Source: Hyalella azteca (lineage: Eukaryota > Arthropoda > Malacostraca > Amphipoda > Hyalellidae). From it: a stretch of 64,000 nt of DNA. Both the position numbers and the translations under genes were made by a program. The notes under the pieces were generated by a model, which worked only from the letters and a program-made list of their open reading frames with translations, was not told the DNA's origin and searched no databases. This document shows positions 1 to 11,300 of this stretch, one piece after another; position 1 is the first letter of the stretch; each line of letters opens with the position of its first letter. The stretch covers positions 186,001-250,000 of the forward strand of contig NW_025936068.1 in NCBI RefSeq assembly GCF_000764305.2. Direction: 5' to 3'.

Positions 1-291
1 ACCAACTACCTCAACCCCACCAACAACACCACAACATCATGCACGGCAACCAAGCTACCACAAGTGTCACCAACGCAACGAGTTCCGTGGCCCAAGCGGC
101 CACGTCGGGCGTCAAAGGCCTCACGGCCAAACTCTTCGGCCGAAGTCCGGGCCCGGCGCCCCCCAACCCAAACGTCCGCACCGACGACCTCGGTCAGACC
201 ATCCTGGAGCCTGACGAGAATCTCAGCGACAAGGAAGTGTACCCACGACAGCAGCACGGGGCTAACATTCACGGCAACATTCCTTCCATCG
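1..291 (+). CDS. RIM-BP exon A, left copy, 5' truncated by the window edge
   Basis: Identical in reading to the 3' two thirds of the exon at 7936-8374. It encodes a His/Gln-rich tract, then a Thr/Ser/Ala segment, [20 protein letters not shown], and an acidic tail ([15 protein letters not shown]). It ends in phase 1 at a GTGAGT donor. Joining its last G to the exon at 2523 gives GAA and continues in frame into VTRDGVDNY. The ATG at 39 is internal, not a start. Confidence 0.85.
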
Positions 292-643
292 GTGAGTCTT
301 GCCTCTGTCCCGCACAAATAATTAATGCTAAAATGTTGCCTTTCGCCTATTCAAAGGGGATTTACAATTTCGTTGAGATAATTAGGATAAATATGACGCG
401 TTGCTGATTAATATTTGCAGTAGATGGTATTGTTTCATTATCGCGGTAAAAATATAATTCTGGATCGCACGACATATTGATCAGCATTTACGGTAAGGGT
501 TTCATCATTGTGGTCGGACTGAAATTGTGATAAAGATGCCAACGGGTAAACTCTGCTGCACACAAATATCATCCAAAAGTATTTTCGCTTTATCTTTATA
601 TGACAGCTACAGTGCACATTTAATTTCAATTAAACGTAATAAA

Positions 644-644
644 N
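644..644. other. Assembly gap (single N) inside the RIM-BP intron
   Basis: A lone N. Sequence before it matches up to 8726 and sequence after it matches from 12477, so this one base replaces about 3.75 kb, including the 42-nt microexon at 11727-11768. It is a contig join, not a substitution. Confidence 0.9.
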
Positions 645-1126
645 GTATAGTTATTTACTAATAGCCGAAAAACGCACCTTATCGATCCATAATGTACAGT
701 TATTTTCTGTTGGCCGAAAAATGCACCCTATCCGGAATGTATGTTCATTTTCAATTAACCGAAAAAATGCCTTATATACGGAATGTATAATCATTTATCA
801 ATAACCAAAAAATACCGTTATTTGAATGCATAGTATTTTTCTATAAGGCGAAAGTTAACCTGCTTGCAAAAACCTTTTTCTAATCGCGATGTCTTTTTTG
901 TTGGCTACTCACGTATTCATGCATATGCGTATGCTTGTATCAGAATTAAGTTAACTTTCAGTCGTTAGCAAATTGGGTTTCTACCTCTAGAAGTTTTTAA
1001 GAGATTTTACGAGACTAATCGTAATATAGTGCCCGTTTTTTATGTAAAAAATATTTGTCAAAGATATTGAATCTTCATGATATATTCCGTCGTTATACTG
1101 CATCAATATTAAATTTTGCATGACGT

Positions 1127-1685
1127 TGCTAGAACATATAACTTTGCTTGAACATGTGATGTTGCTTGAACATTTGATGTTGCTTGCACATGTGATGTTG
1201 CTTCAACATATGATGTTGCTTGAACATTTGATGTTGATTGAACATATGAAGTTGCTCGAACATGTGATGCATGTTGGTTGAACATATGCTGTTGCTTGAA
1301 CATATGATGTTGCTTGAACATATGATGTTGCTTGAACATATAATGTTGCTTGAACATATAATGTTGCTTGGACATATGATGTGGTTTGAACATGCATATG
1401 TGATGTTGCTTGAACATATGATGTTGCTTGGACATATGATGTTGCTTGGACATATGATGTTGCTTGAACATATGATGTTGCTTGAATGTAGTTGTTGTTG
1501 CATATAATGTTGCTTGGACATATGATGTGGTTTGAACATGTGATGTTGCTTGAACATATGATGTTGCTTGGACATATGATGTTGCTTGGACATATGATGT
1601 GGTTTGAACATATGATGTTGCTTGAACATATGATTTTGCATGAACATGTGATGTTGCTTGAACATGTGACGTTACGACATTGATA
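1127..1685. repeat. 18-bp minisatellite in RIM-BP intron, left copy
   Basis: About 30 imperfect units of CATATGATGTTGCTTGAA in intron A-B. Variants include CATGTG, GGTTTG and GCTTGG versions. Because 18 is divisible by 3, every frame stays open and yields artefactual Met/Phe/Lys/Gln/His-rich ORFs on the - strand. The right copy has a shorter array at 12967-13240. Confidence 0.95.
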
Positions 1686-1689
1686 GAAC

Positions 1690-2522
1690 ATGGTGAACAT
1701 ACGATGATGCTTCAATATATGACGTTACTTTGCACTAAATTCCTACCAGTATTACGTGAATCGTTCCTCAGACTTGAATTGTCTTGCCACTTCTGATACA
1801 TGCATTGCATTATCGCTTTTTGGGCAAGATTGCCATCAATTGAATAAATTGAACCCTTAGTGTTATTAAACTGCTACGTTTAAGGAGCAGCCACCCCAGT
1901 TTAATTTTGAAAATAGAGCAATCAAAAATTTATAAATGGTTCAGTCATTATTTTTTGATTAGTTTCGGTTTGATTTGCAAACATCTTACATGCAGAATGC
2001 TATCAATTTAATAATACTAATTTAAGTGAAGTACTAAATCTATCGTCTCTCTAGCAACAAATGCGAGAAGCTACAGTGTTGTTTAAAATATCGTTCAGAA
2101 TGAATAGAGTGTGATTTATTTAAAATGTTTCATAAGTTATCAAAGTTGAGTAATTCAATCTGGCAGTCTTGACTACTTCTTCGAGAAAATTTCACTCCAT
2201 CACTTGACTTGCATCTTTCTTTTTTCAAGAGATTGCACGAATGTCTATTATAGTTAGTTTGCCTGATCTTATCAATAGAATATGTTCTGAAATCATATGT
2301 TATTTCAAGCGAATTGCTGTTATAGTATACTAATAATGCCTTTAATAAACTGTTATCTCAAAGTTCGTAAGTCGTTGGAATGTTTTTATTAAACCGCACG
2401 GACCAAAGTATGTCTAAAAGCATCTCCTTTAAACAGTGTGTTCATAAAGGCATTCTTCACGACTAAATTCTTCTAATTTATTATCGTATTATATTATATT
2501 ATTATAAAAAATATTTTTTCAG
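1690..2522 (+). other. Intron A-B, non-repetitive part (left copy only)
   Basis: AT-rich intron sequence between the minisatellite and the exon at 2523, with a pyrimidine-rich tract and AG acceptor at its end. No coding potential seen. The interval is absent from the right copy. Confidence 0.7.
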
Positions 2523-2670
2523 AAGTGACACGTGACGGTGTGGACAACTACCAGGACGAATACGGCGACACAAGAAGATTTGATCCTCGTAACCCCAACG
2601 CTGCGCGGCAGCAGCCTGGCCCCCCTGGCCGGAGGATGCCGCCTAATGCCCGCGACGCTTCTTATACCAG
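2523..2670 (+). CDS. RIM-BP exon B (linker before SH3-II), present only in left copy
   Basis: 148 nt between a TTTTTTCAG acceptor and an AG|GTATTG donor. Entered in phase 1, it reads (G)AA GTG ACA CGT, giving E-VTRDGVDNYQDEYGDTR and then a Pro/Arg-rich stretch ending ASYT(R). It leaves in phase 2, which fits exon C exactly. The length is 1 mod 3, so skipping it frameshifts into exon C and reaches a stop near CCA CGA TGA. The right copy has no equivalent, so that copy cannot be translated through without this exon. Confidence 0.88.
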
Positions 2671-2689
2671 GTATTGAATGTGATTAGTG

Positions 2690-3185
2690 ATTATAGCATA
2701 TTGATTTATTTATGCTTTTAATACTCATGGTTTTATTATCTAGTGTCTGTAACGGTTAAAGCTTATTTATTTATTTTATGTTTTAAACACTGTTGACTTC
2801 TTTTATCTAGTGTCTGTAAGGCCCATAGAATATTAATTTGTTATACTTTCTAAACTCTCCTGGCTTCTTTATCTAGCGTCTGTAACGTTTCAAGCTTATT
2901 TATTTGTTTTATAATTTAAACACTATTGACTTCTTTTTCTAGTGTCTGTAACGCCCATAGCATATTAATTTGTTATTTGTTTTAAACAATACTGGCTTCT
3001 TTACTATAGTGACTAACGGTCTAAGCTTATTTATTTTATGTTTTTTAACGCGCATTGTTTAATTATTTATTTTTTGTCTTTAATGCACTTTGCATATTTA
3101 TTCATTTTATAACCTTACCACACAACTTTTTTCATCTGGTTTCTGTAACGCTCAAAAGGATATTTATTTATTTGGCGTCTATAAT
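2690..3185. repeat. Degenerate ~65-bp tandem repeat in intron B-C
   Basis: Repeated blocks containing TCTAGTGTCTGTAACG, AGCATATTAATTTG and TGTTTTAAACACT, strongly diverged from each other. The same family continues in the right copy at 13243-13830. Intronic, no coding. Confidence 0.75.
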
Positions 3186-3366
3186 GTACATATAATTTTA
3201 TTTTCACGTTCCTATGCCGAACCGCATCGAAGATGCTCGGCAGTGTTAAGGGTAAAAGTGTAAGGTAAAACGGAAACAAATACGACCGATAATCGGTAAT
3301 AACAAATAAACGTATTGTAAGATGTGCGGTTAAATATATCTTAATATGTGCGGCTAAATAAATTTA

Positions 3367-3438
3367 CGAAGGATAATCTCTGACTTTAAATATATTTACG
3401 CTGATCATGTCGTTGAAAAAGTCAGAGATTATCCTTCG
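3367..3438. other. Inverted repeat (20-bp stem) just upstream of the SH3-II exon, left copy
   Basis: Arms 3367-3386 and 3419-3438 are perfectly complementary (arm CGAAGGATAATCTCTGACTT), with a 32-nt spacer. It lies 48 nt before the exon C start and could fold over the acceptor region. Retained in the right copy at 14964-15035. Confidence 0.9.
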
Positions 3439-3485
3439 CACCATAGCTCTCGATTAGCTTATATATACCTTATCTCTGTTCACAG

Positions 3486-3810
3486 AGACCAAGTTGGTGG
3501 ACCCAGAGGAGATTCCCGAGACCGTCGAGATCCTAGAGACCGCAGAGACCCTCGCTTCGACGACAAGCCATACGGTCGAGGCCCGGGCGCGGCTGGGAGA
3601 GGCCCGGACCACGCCCGTATTTTCGTGGCACTTTTTAACTACGATCCGCCCACGATGAGCCCCAACTCTAACGCCTGTGATGAGGAGTTGGGCTTCAGGG
3701 AGGGCCAGCTCATCCGCGTCTACGGGGACAAGGATGCGGATGGCTTCTATTGGGGCGAGTGCGGGGGCCGGTCCGGATACGTACCGTGTAACATCGTCTC
3801 CGAAGTTCAG
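3486..3810 (+). CDS. RIM-BP exon C, SH3-II domain, left copy
   Basis: 325 nt, entered in phase 2 and left in phase 0. About 45 residues of Arg/Asp-rich linker ([12 protein letters not shown]) are followed by an SH3 domain: [10 protein letters not shown] (ALYDY-type motif), [19 protein letters not shown] (RT loop and acidic patch), [14 protein letters not shown] (n-Src region and conserved Trp) and GYVPCNIV (the usual SNYV position reads CNIV). Identity with RIM-BP SH3-II is high. The encoded protein is the same as in the right copy. Confidence 0.93.
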
Positions 3811-3906
3811 GTAATTTGTGTTTTTATACATTTTATTAAACATTTTCATTATTATACATCTCTAATGTTTTACTATACATTTATTTAGTCTTGCTTCGCT
3901 AATTGC

Positions 3907-3947
3907 GCGGATTGTTGGGTGCACAAACTGTGCACCCAACAATCCGC
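3907..3947. other. Perfect 19-bp hairpin just downstream of the SH3-II exon, left copy
   Basis: Arms 3907-3925 (GCGGATTGTTGGGTGCACA) and 3929-3947 are perfectly complementary, with a 3-nt loop AAC. It begins 96 nt after the exon C donor. Conserved without change at 15503-15543. Confidence 0.95.
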
Positions 3948-4319
3948 ACAGTTAACTTGAGAACTTAGCCTCTTAACTTGTGAAGTCGTAATTCTTTTTA
4001 CTGGAATGATCGAATTCACTCCAGATTTGAAGGGAAGTTATCGAAGTTGAAATACAATGTTGTAACACGTGAATTTGAAAAATATATATATAAATCTTGT
4101 TGTAATTCATTTTTCGTTGAAATGGTCAACAGCTAATGCAGGGGTGGGAGTTACAATTCTTGGTCGGTTATGCACTTTAGTTCTTTTAGAAATATCATAT
4201 AGTCGTATTATATCGTCCATATTTATGCGATTCTGCAAATAAATTAAGCGGCTATTATTGTATAACGTGATGGCGGCTGTATTGTACATCGTGAATGGTG
4301 TATATCGTGATGATGGCAG

Positions 4320-4532
4320 GTGGATGACGACCGCGTCGCCCAGGAGCTGATGAAGGAAACTGATGGCGGGCCCATGGGGCGACGCCGGCGGGAAGGTTCA
4401 TTGGGGCGCCGCGGGGCCGGGGGCCACCAAGGCGACCGCTGGGGGGACATTTACGCCAATATGCCCGTCAAGAAAATGGTCGCCATATACGACTATGATC
4501 CGCAGGAACTCTCCCCCAACGTCGACTCCGAG
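4320..4532 (+). CDS. RIM-BP exon D, linker and start of SH3-III, left copy
   Basis: 213 nt, phase 0 on both sides. It reads [17 protein letters not shown], then an Arg/Gly-rich linker, then [20 protein letters not shown], the first strand and RT loop of SH3-III, and stops at a GAG|GTAACT donor. Protein identical to 15916-16128. Confidence 0.93.
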
Positions 4533-4700
4533 GTAACTTATACTCAAAGAAATAATCGAGACTTTGTCCCTATGACAATAATCGATAGCATCTTCATTAC
4601 ACTGAGGTTGAACCATCACAGGACACGCCCTATGCTCTACTGAAAAGGAAAAAATTATTTTTACAAATTACTCCGATCTAATACTGGTTAAATTTTTCAG

Positions 4701-4855
4701 GTGGAGCTATCGTTTCAAACTGGGGACATTATTTACGTTTACGGTGACATGGACGATGATGGCTTCTACATGGGGGAGCTGAGAGGCCAGCGCGGGCTGG
4801 TGCCCTCCAACTTCCTGCAGGAGGCACCGAACCAGGACTACCCTGACGACATGAG
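4701..4855 (+). CDS. RIM-BP exon E, rest of SH3-III, left copy
   Basis: 155 nt, entered in phase 0 and left in phase 2. It encodes [39 protein letters not shown] (canonical conserved Gly, Pro and SNFL end of the fold) and [13 protein letters not shown]. The next + strand exon (5235) needs a phase-1 donor, so canonical splicing from here reaches a TGA after about 26 codons. A cryptic donor 5 nt downstream (TCAG|GTTTTG) would keep the frame open. Confidence 0.92.
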
Positions 4856-5128
4856 GTCAGGTTTTGTATTTTATGCGTGAAAGATAATTCCACTCGTTAA
4901 TAGAAATTCAATTTTACTAGAAATTCAATTTTTTTACAATTTTGACAACCTAAAGTATTTTGTGGTTTGATGGCCTAAGAAATCGGCCACAAGGCCGCCA
5001 ACCTTGAAGCTTTTGTATTAGCTATTACTTATATGCTTGATAAATTATTCCACATATCGATAAAAACGCTATGATGTTGACAACCTAAAGAACTGCAATG
5101 TTGGTTGAATATCAATCCAAACATGAAA

Positions 5129-5234
5129 TGTGTTCCTGCATCTAATTAACGTGGCAGAGCCTAAATTCTCCGATATGAGCCGCTCTTTAATGTAACTAAA
5201 TTATTCCCTCTCTCTCTCTCTCTACGTCCTACAG
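5129..5234 (+). other. Junction after left copy, intron upstream of exon X
   Basis: From 5129 the sequence stops matching the right copy. It ends in a (TC)n pyrimidine tract and an ACAG acceptor for the exon at 5235. The homology break at 5128/16724 is the duplication or misjoin boundary. Confidence 0.7.
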
Positions 5235-5386
5235 GCGACCACGCTTTGATAGACATGAGCAAAATTCACGGGTTCGAGCCTCGCCACATCACGGTGCGCA
5301 CCAAGAGTCGTGAGAGCGTCTCCAGCGACTCTGTCCCTACCCCTGTACCTGGCTCCTTTGGCCGCGGCGGCCGTGGCCGACAAAAG
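5235..5386 (+). CDS. RIM-BP exon X, linker after fibronectin III repeats
   Basis: 152 nt, entered needing two bases and left in phase 0 at AAAAG|GTAAAC. It reads [20 protein letters not shown], then [19 protein letters not shown] and a Gly/Arg-rich end. The [13 protein letters not shown] segment resembles the linker that follows the last FN3 domain in RIM-BPs, which puts this exon upstream of SH3-II in a normal gene. An alternative frame (+1) stops within about 26 codons. Confidence 0.8.
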
Positions 5387-8300
5387 GTAAACACAAACGG
5401 GTAATACAATTATATGATTGGAGACCGTGTAGGCCAGAAAAGGATTAACCGCTCCCAGTATTGTATTAACCCTTTTTAAATAAATAAATAGTTATTTTGA
5501 AAAAAGTTTTCCCTCGTTATTCTAGCGAGTGATTTGGTTATCCGCGGCCGTCATAAGGCATATAATGGATCATGGCCTCGCCTGCCTAATGAGCTAGGTA
5601 GGCCTGTTTTAATTAAAAATATCACTGTGTTATTGTCTTCTTCTCACTACGAATCAAGGTACGAAGTGTGAATAATTTTTTCACGTTATATCTATTGGTA
5701 GCATTACGTCCATTAATACTTGAATCTTGTAAAATATCCTTGTTTTTTTTTTGAACCCTTCTAACAATTTGAGGTAGAAAGTGCGTACCTAAAGAAGGAC
5801 CATTTGAGGTAGGAATTGCATGCCTAAAGTAGAACCATTTGAGGCAGTAATTACATAACTAAATAAGGACCATTTGAGGTAGAAATTACATGCCTGAAGG
5901 ACCATTTGAGGTAGAAATTGCATGCCTTACGTAGAACTTTGCTCTCCGTTTTACTCGTAAACCAACAAGAAGAATTTCTGCAACTATCAAGATTCTGCGG
6001 AGTAAACTAAAGCACAACGGAAACTCAATTATTTTATACATCATTTAGATTAGTTATTACTTTTCAACTCGACTTTCTGTATTTTTGTCAAGAATTTCCT
6101 GCGTGAGCAAACAGTTTTTTTTTTGCTTCATGGGAGCGCTGTTGCATGCAATATCCATATATTTTGTTAAGTTTTGCAGCTAATATATTTTTTCTGCAGC
6201 ATGTCTAATTTTTTTCGGTACAACTGTTGATTATTAGACTTATATCACGTTTTTAATTTTTTATACTTCTAATTTGTTGAATGTATTTGAATTTATTTTT
6301 ATTTAGATTTTTTTAAATCCCATTGTATATATCTTTCTCTATCCTGCATCTTGGCTAAACGTACCGCTAAATTTATTTTAGTAATTAAAAGTAATAGTAA
6401 TTAGCGTTGACCCCATCCTGCCAGCTTCAGTTGCACCCTACAAATTAGAATTTTTCTTTAGCCAAATTTTGTTTATTTTTTTGCCAAAAAGTTGTTTACT
6501 TTTGCCATATTATGTTTACTTTTTGCACTGGCTAGAACGAGCATGAGCTTCACGATTCACGTGAGTCAGCCTCCTCCCCCATTGAAGGAATAGAGGAAGA
6601 AAATTTCCTTCAATCAGACGCCGACAGACCAAGCGAACTTTCTGACATCGCAGAAGAAAGTGAAGTTGATACTTCCTCTGCCGGGGAGTCTGATGTTGCT
6701 GAGGTAACTTGGTTCATGCAGGTGGTTATATAGGGCAATTATTGTTTCGTGCAGGTGGTTATGTATTCGTGCAGGTGGTTGTGTATGGTCATTTTGTTTC
6801 GTGTAGGTGGTTATGCACTCGTGCAGGTGGTTGTCTATGGTGATTTTGTTTCGTGCAGGTGGTTATGTATTCATGCAGGTGGTTGTGTATGGTGATTTTG
6901 TTTCGAGCAGGTGGTTATGTATTCATGCAGGTGGTTGTGTATGGTGATTTTGTTTCGAGCAGGTGGTTATGTATTCATGCAGGTGGTTGTGTATGGTGAT
7001 TTTGTTTGGTGCAGGTGGTTATGTATCTTGATTTCAGTGTTTGCTCCAAGTTACGGTTAAATTAGTGTAGTTTGAGTCGCATTCAAGGTAAATTCGTCAG
7101 CTTCTTCCCCCAAAAAGCTAGAATATAGTGATCTCACAAGTGATTTTTTTACCCTCGGGTAAATTTAATGGACTTTTGTAGACTAAGTATTGTGACTTCC
7201 CAATAATTATGCCAATAAATTAATCTTCAACTACTAAATACTTGGGGCAAAAATTATGTAGTACTGCACACTAACAAAGATATAGTAAAATGTTTTTTTA
7301 TTAAGAAAAATAACAAAAAAAAAGGAAGTTAATGGGAACAAAATATCCCATATCCGCGCAAGGTCCATGGTTGTATTCAAGCATAAAACCAGTAATGTTT
7401 TCAAGCTCTCGAATCACAAAACGAAATTAACCTTATTCACATATATTTGTAGTCTTCTTGAGACTAGGACGCAAGTCTGTTTTAAGAATCAAGTCAACAA
7501 GATTTTTTTGACACGAAAATAACTGCAATATCGGCGCTTTGGTTCAAAGTCAAAACTCACTTATTAAATTAGATAAATCATTTGATTTTGGTGCGCGACT
7601 GCGTTTATTTCCGAAGCTCACTGTAGAGACGGCAATGTTCGTCACCTGCGCGCTAACATCGTACTACGTTCAAATCTATACATTAACGACGAGTTAATGT
7701 ATGGATTTGAACGTAGTACGGTTTTAGCGCGTAGCACGATGTATGGGTTTTCTTTAATTTATGCTTCAAAAACAACATACGAATTTCCAGGGGCTATAAA
7801 ATGACAGTCAGAAAACATACCTGAGTTAATTCATAGATTTAATTTGATATCGCGAAGAAATTAGAGAAAAGTAACACAAGGAAAATGTAATTTATATGAT
7901 AGGTTAATTTCATTCGATACGAAATTTTTGCACAGGATATGGACATGTCGAGATCAGGCCACAGTTCTGGGGGCGGCATCCTAGGAAGCGGAGGCCTTCT
8001 TGGAGGAGGCGGTCTCCTCAGTGGTAGTTTACTGGGCGGTGGCAGTAACCAACATCAACAAACTAGTCATCAGCAACACCACCACCAACTACCTCAACCC
8101 CACCAACAACACCACAACATCATGCACGGCAACCAAGCTACCACAAGTGTCACCAACGCAACGAGTTCCGTGGCCCAAGCGGCCACGTCGGGCGTCAAAG
8201 GCCTCACGGCCAAACTCTTCGGCCGAAGTCCGGGCCCGGCGCCCCCCAACCCAAACGTCCGCACCGACGACCTCGGTCAGACCATCCTGGAGCCTGACGA

Positions 8301-11300
8301 GAATCTCAGCGACAAGGAAGTGTACCCACGACAGCAGCACGGGGCTAACATTCACGGCAACATTCCTTCCATCGGTGAGTCTTGCCTCTGTCCCGCACAA
8401 ATAATTAATGCTAAAATGTTGCCTTTCGCCTATTCAAAGGGGATTTACAATTTCGTTGAGATAATTAGGATAAATATGACGCGTTGCTAATTATTATTTG
8501 CAGTAGATGGTATTGTTTCATTATCGCGGTAAAAATATAATTATGGACCGCACGACATATTGATCAGCATTTACGGTAAGGGTTTCATCATTGTGGTCGG
8601 ACTGAAATTGTGATAAAGATGCCAACGGGTAAACTCTGCTGCACACAAATATCATCCAAAAGTATTTTCGCTTTATCTTTATATGACAGCTACAGTGCAC
8701 ATTTAATTTCAATTTAACGTAATAAAAATATTCAGAATAGTAGGTACGTTTCTTATGCAATTGGGTTGTTTTTGGTCAAATCCAAAATTATAATTTTGGA
8801 TTGGTATATTCGAGAAAAATATTCACTACTCATCGGCGCCCCATGATTGTTCAGCAGCTTTTAGTTTAACTGCCAATAATTAATAAAGATCCTCGGGAAT
8901 TAATTGGGATTTTACTTGGCGTTTTAGCTTTTTCACCGTAAATGCCTGCAGGCTGCAGCATTCAAGTACTAAAATAGATTTTCCAGCCAGCTCAATAATT
9001 TAGATATTTTAAGACTTATGGAATCCAGGCGTAGGTAACTGAGTTTCTGAAATGCTGAATTGTTTTGGTTTGTTAATTGAACATTTTTTCCGTTGCGATG
9101 ACAGAACGCGCGAAAGCTTTCGCCATAATCTTATTGCATATTGTGTAGCTTTGTTTAATTGTTAACGGGGCTGCGATTTTTGGTGTGGCTTTTCGGACTA
9201 ATATTTTCGTGCGCTCTATGTGTTCTCGCTGCTGCTTTTCTCTCGCGTTCCAGATGTGTAATCGTCATTTGAGTTTCTAAGTGATAAATCATCATTTACG
9301 ATCTTGTTCTGTGTCATACTAATTATTTGAAGCTTGTTATTCATCCGCCTTTCTCATTTCATTCGGCGCAAGTAGCGAAATTGACATTTTCATAGTTACG
9401 TCACTGAAACATATATATGTTTGTTACATTTTCGATCATTTTGCAAAATTTCATACGTAGAAAATTGGTTTTAATGTGAGCTATACGCTTGTTAAGTTGT
9501 GCAATACTTCTCAATTCGAACCCAACTTTTTGTGTGTCACTGTTAACATTCAGAAGAAAAAATTGAAAATTGCTTCAGAGTTGAAAAAAACTTTCTCCAG
9601 TGAATGTGGAAAGCTGAAGATTCCTAAGTTGTTTTTTACTGCAACTTACGAAACGACTCTGGGCTTAACTGCGTTGACTATTACTGTAACCCTTCATCCA
9701 TCTCTTGTATGTTGAGCGATTTTAAATGGATTTTCGTCTAACTTTTTCCAATATCTCTGCTGGTTTACCGTCAAAATTATTCTCAAAAATTAACGTTCGT
9801 ACAATTTTCCGTCTAAATCACATGCCTCTATCAGTGACAAGTACTTCAAACGATTATTGCACTTTCACCCATTCTAATCATCACATTTTTACAATTTGTC
9901 GCTTCTGAACCTGTACATCCTCTTCCGTAACTTTGTCTGTCCTCCATCCTGCAACCTCCTCCTAACGTCTAGCTGGACAAGAACCCCCCAAATCCGGCTT
10001 GGCGCGACTGTCAAATTCTCTTTTCAGTTCTCTCGGTATAGCAGGTAAATGAAGACGTTACGGTGTTGTCTGCTGCTTGCTTTTGCATCCCTAACTTGTG
10101 CATCTCCTCATAATCCGTGCAGTAAAATCATTGTCTTTAGTTCTACTATATCTATGGGATTTTCTTCAAGCTTTAGGCACCTTCTCTGCTTCAGTTAAAC
10201 TCGTCAGGAGTTGAACTCCACGCTTGACCATCGCTGCATGACTTCCTTAATAGCGTCCAGTTCTGCTATTAATGCTTATTGAGCCTCCAAATCTATTATT
10301 TACGTCGCTTAATACACTTGATGCTTGCTATATTATTTCTTGCATTTCACAAAGAATAGTAAGAACATTTTTAATCCTTAACTATTTCGGAAACGGTTGA
10401 GAAGTATATTCAAATTATTTCTTCTCGATCGTAACGCTTCCAATACTATTTAATGTTAATTTTGTTTAGTCCTTTTATTTATTGCTAGTTTTTCCACAAT
10501 TCCGTCAACCCTGTTTAAACCCGCAGAATTTAGCATACTTAGGTGCTAATTTTTTTTGTGTTATTGATATTTTTACGAAAAACGCGTTACCCTTACAAAA
10601 GATTTAGATGTAGTTGGCCAAGGTGTTTATAACAAATCATTGCCCTTGTTTTGTTAGGCATCTCCTAATGACCTTTAGGATTCGTGGTAAATTTGTTTGT
10701 AGGACGACGAAATTTTTGCGTGTTCTTCAAACTAATCCCCAAAATAGAATTATTTTCGGATCCCTCAACGCTGTACCCTCAGAGATCCGTGCATGAGATG
10801 TACTAACTTTTTCTGCCTCTAGGAGTTATATGTAAATTTATAAACGTGGGATATGATGTATCATTGAAACTTTTTTTTTTTTTTGTTCTACGTCAGCGGT
10901 TCTATTTTTCCAACGTCATAATATTATCGTTTTATTGTCAAGTCACTGCATTAATTGGAAAATATTCTCACCTCTTTACCTAGTTACGTTCCGCTATTGA
11001 CACTTGCAATACTAGACGAATTTTGATCGTCAGCTTTGTAAGGCTAGAAGTTAAGCTTCTTCCAGTTGAAACTAATTGTGAGTTAATGCAGTTAATAAAC
11101 TGTGAGTATATTTCAATGATGAACAAAGAGAAACATGACTTCAATTTTCTCTACATCGATTTTTCTTTTTATGTGAATAATGAATATTGTTGTAAATATT
11201 TTACGAATTTATGTGGTACGCAAAAATTTGCCTCATTCAAAACATGATTCGGAGCCCAGGAAAGAAATGTTCTTTTGGCAATTACATGAGAAAAATAATA

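Larger units (their letters stand above)
1..5128 (+). repeat. Left copy of a duplicated RIM-BP segment
   Basis: This block matches 8084-16724 nearly base for base over its exons and most of its introns. Position 1 corresponds to 8084, 643 to 8726, 645 to 12477, and 5128 to 16724. The single N at 644 stands for about 3.75 kb that is present in the right copy (8727-12476). Exons differ only by silent changes where checked: GTT/GTG near the start of the SH3-II exon and GGT/GGA in the SH3-III exon. Introns differ by scattered substitutions and indels. Past 5128 and 16724 the sequences are unrelated. This could be a haplotype placed in tandem by the assembler or a recent tandem duplication. Confidence 0.92.

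Noticed and set aside
6..317. - strand ORF of 103 codons, repeated at 8089-8400
   Set aside because: Shadow of the GC-rich RIM-BP exon A on the other strand; the sense frame has phase-matched splice sites.
1109..1715. Long - strand ORFs rich in Met-Phe-Lys-Gln-His
   Set aside because: They are translations of the 18-bp minisatellite in a RIM-BP intron; three frames give similar repeats and there is no start or splice context.
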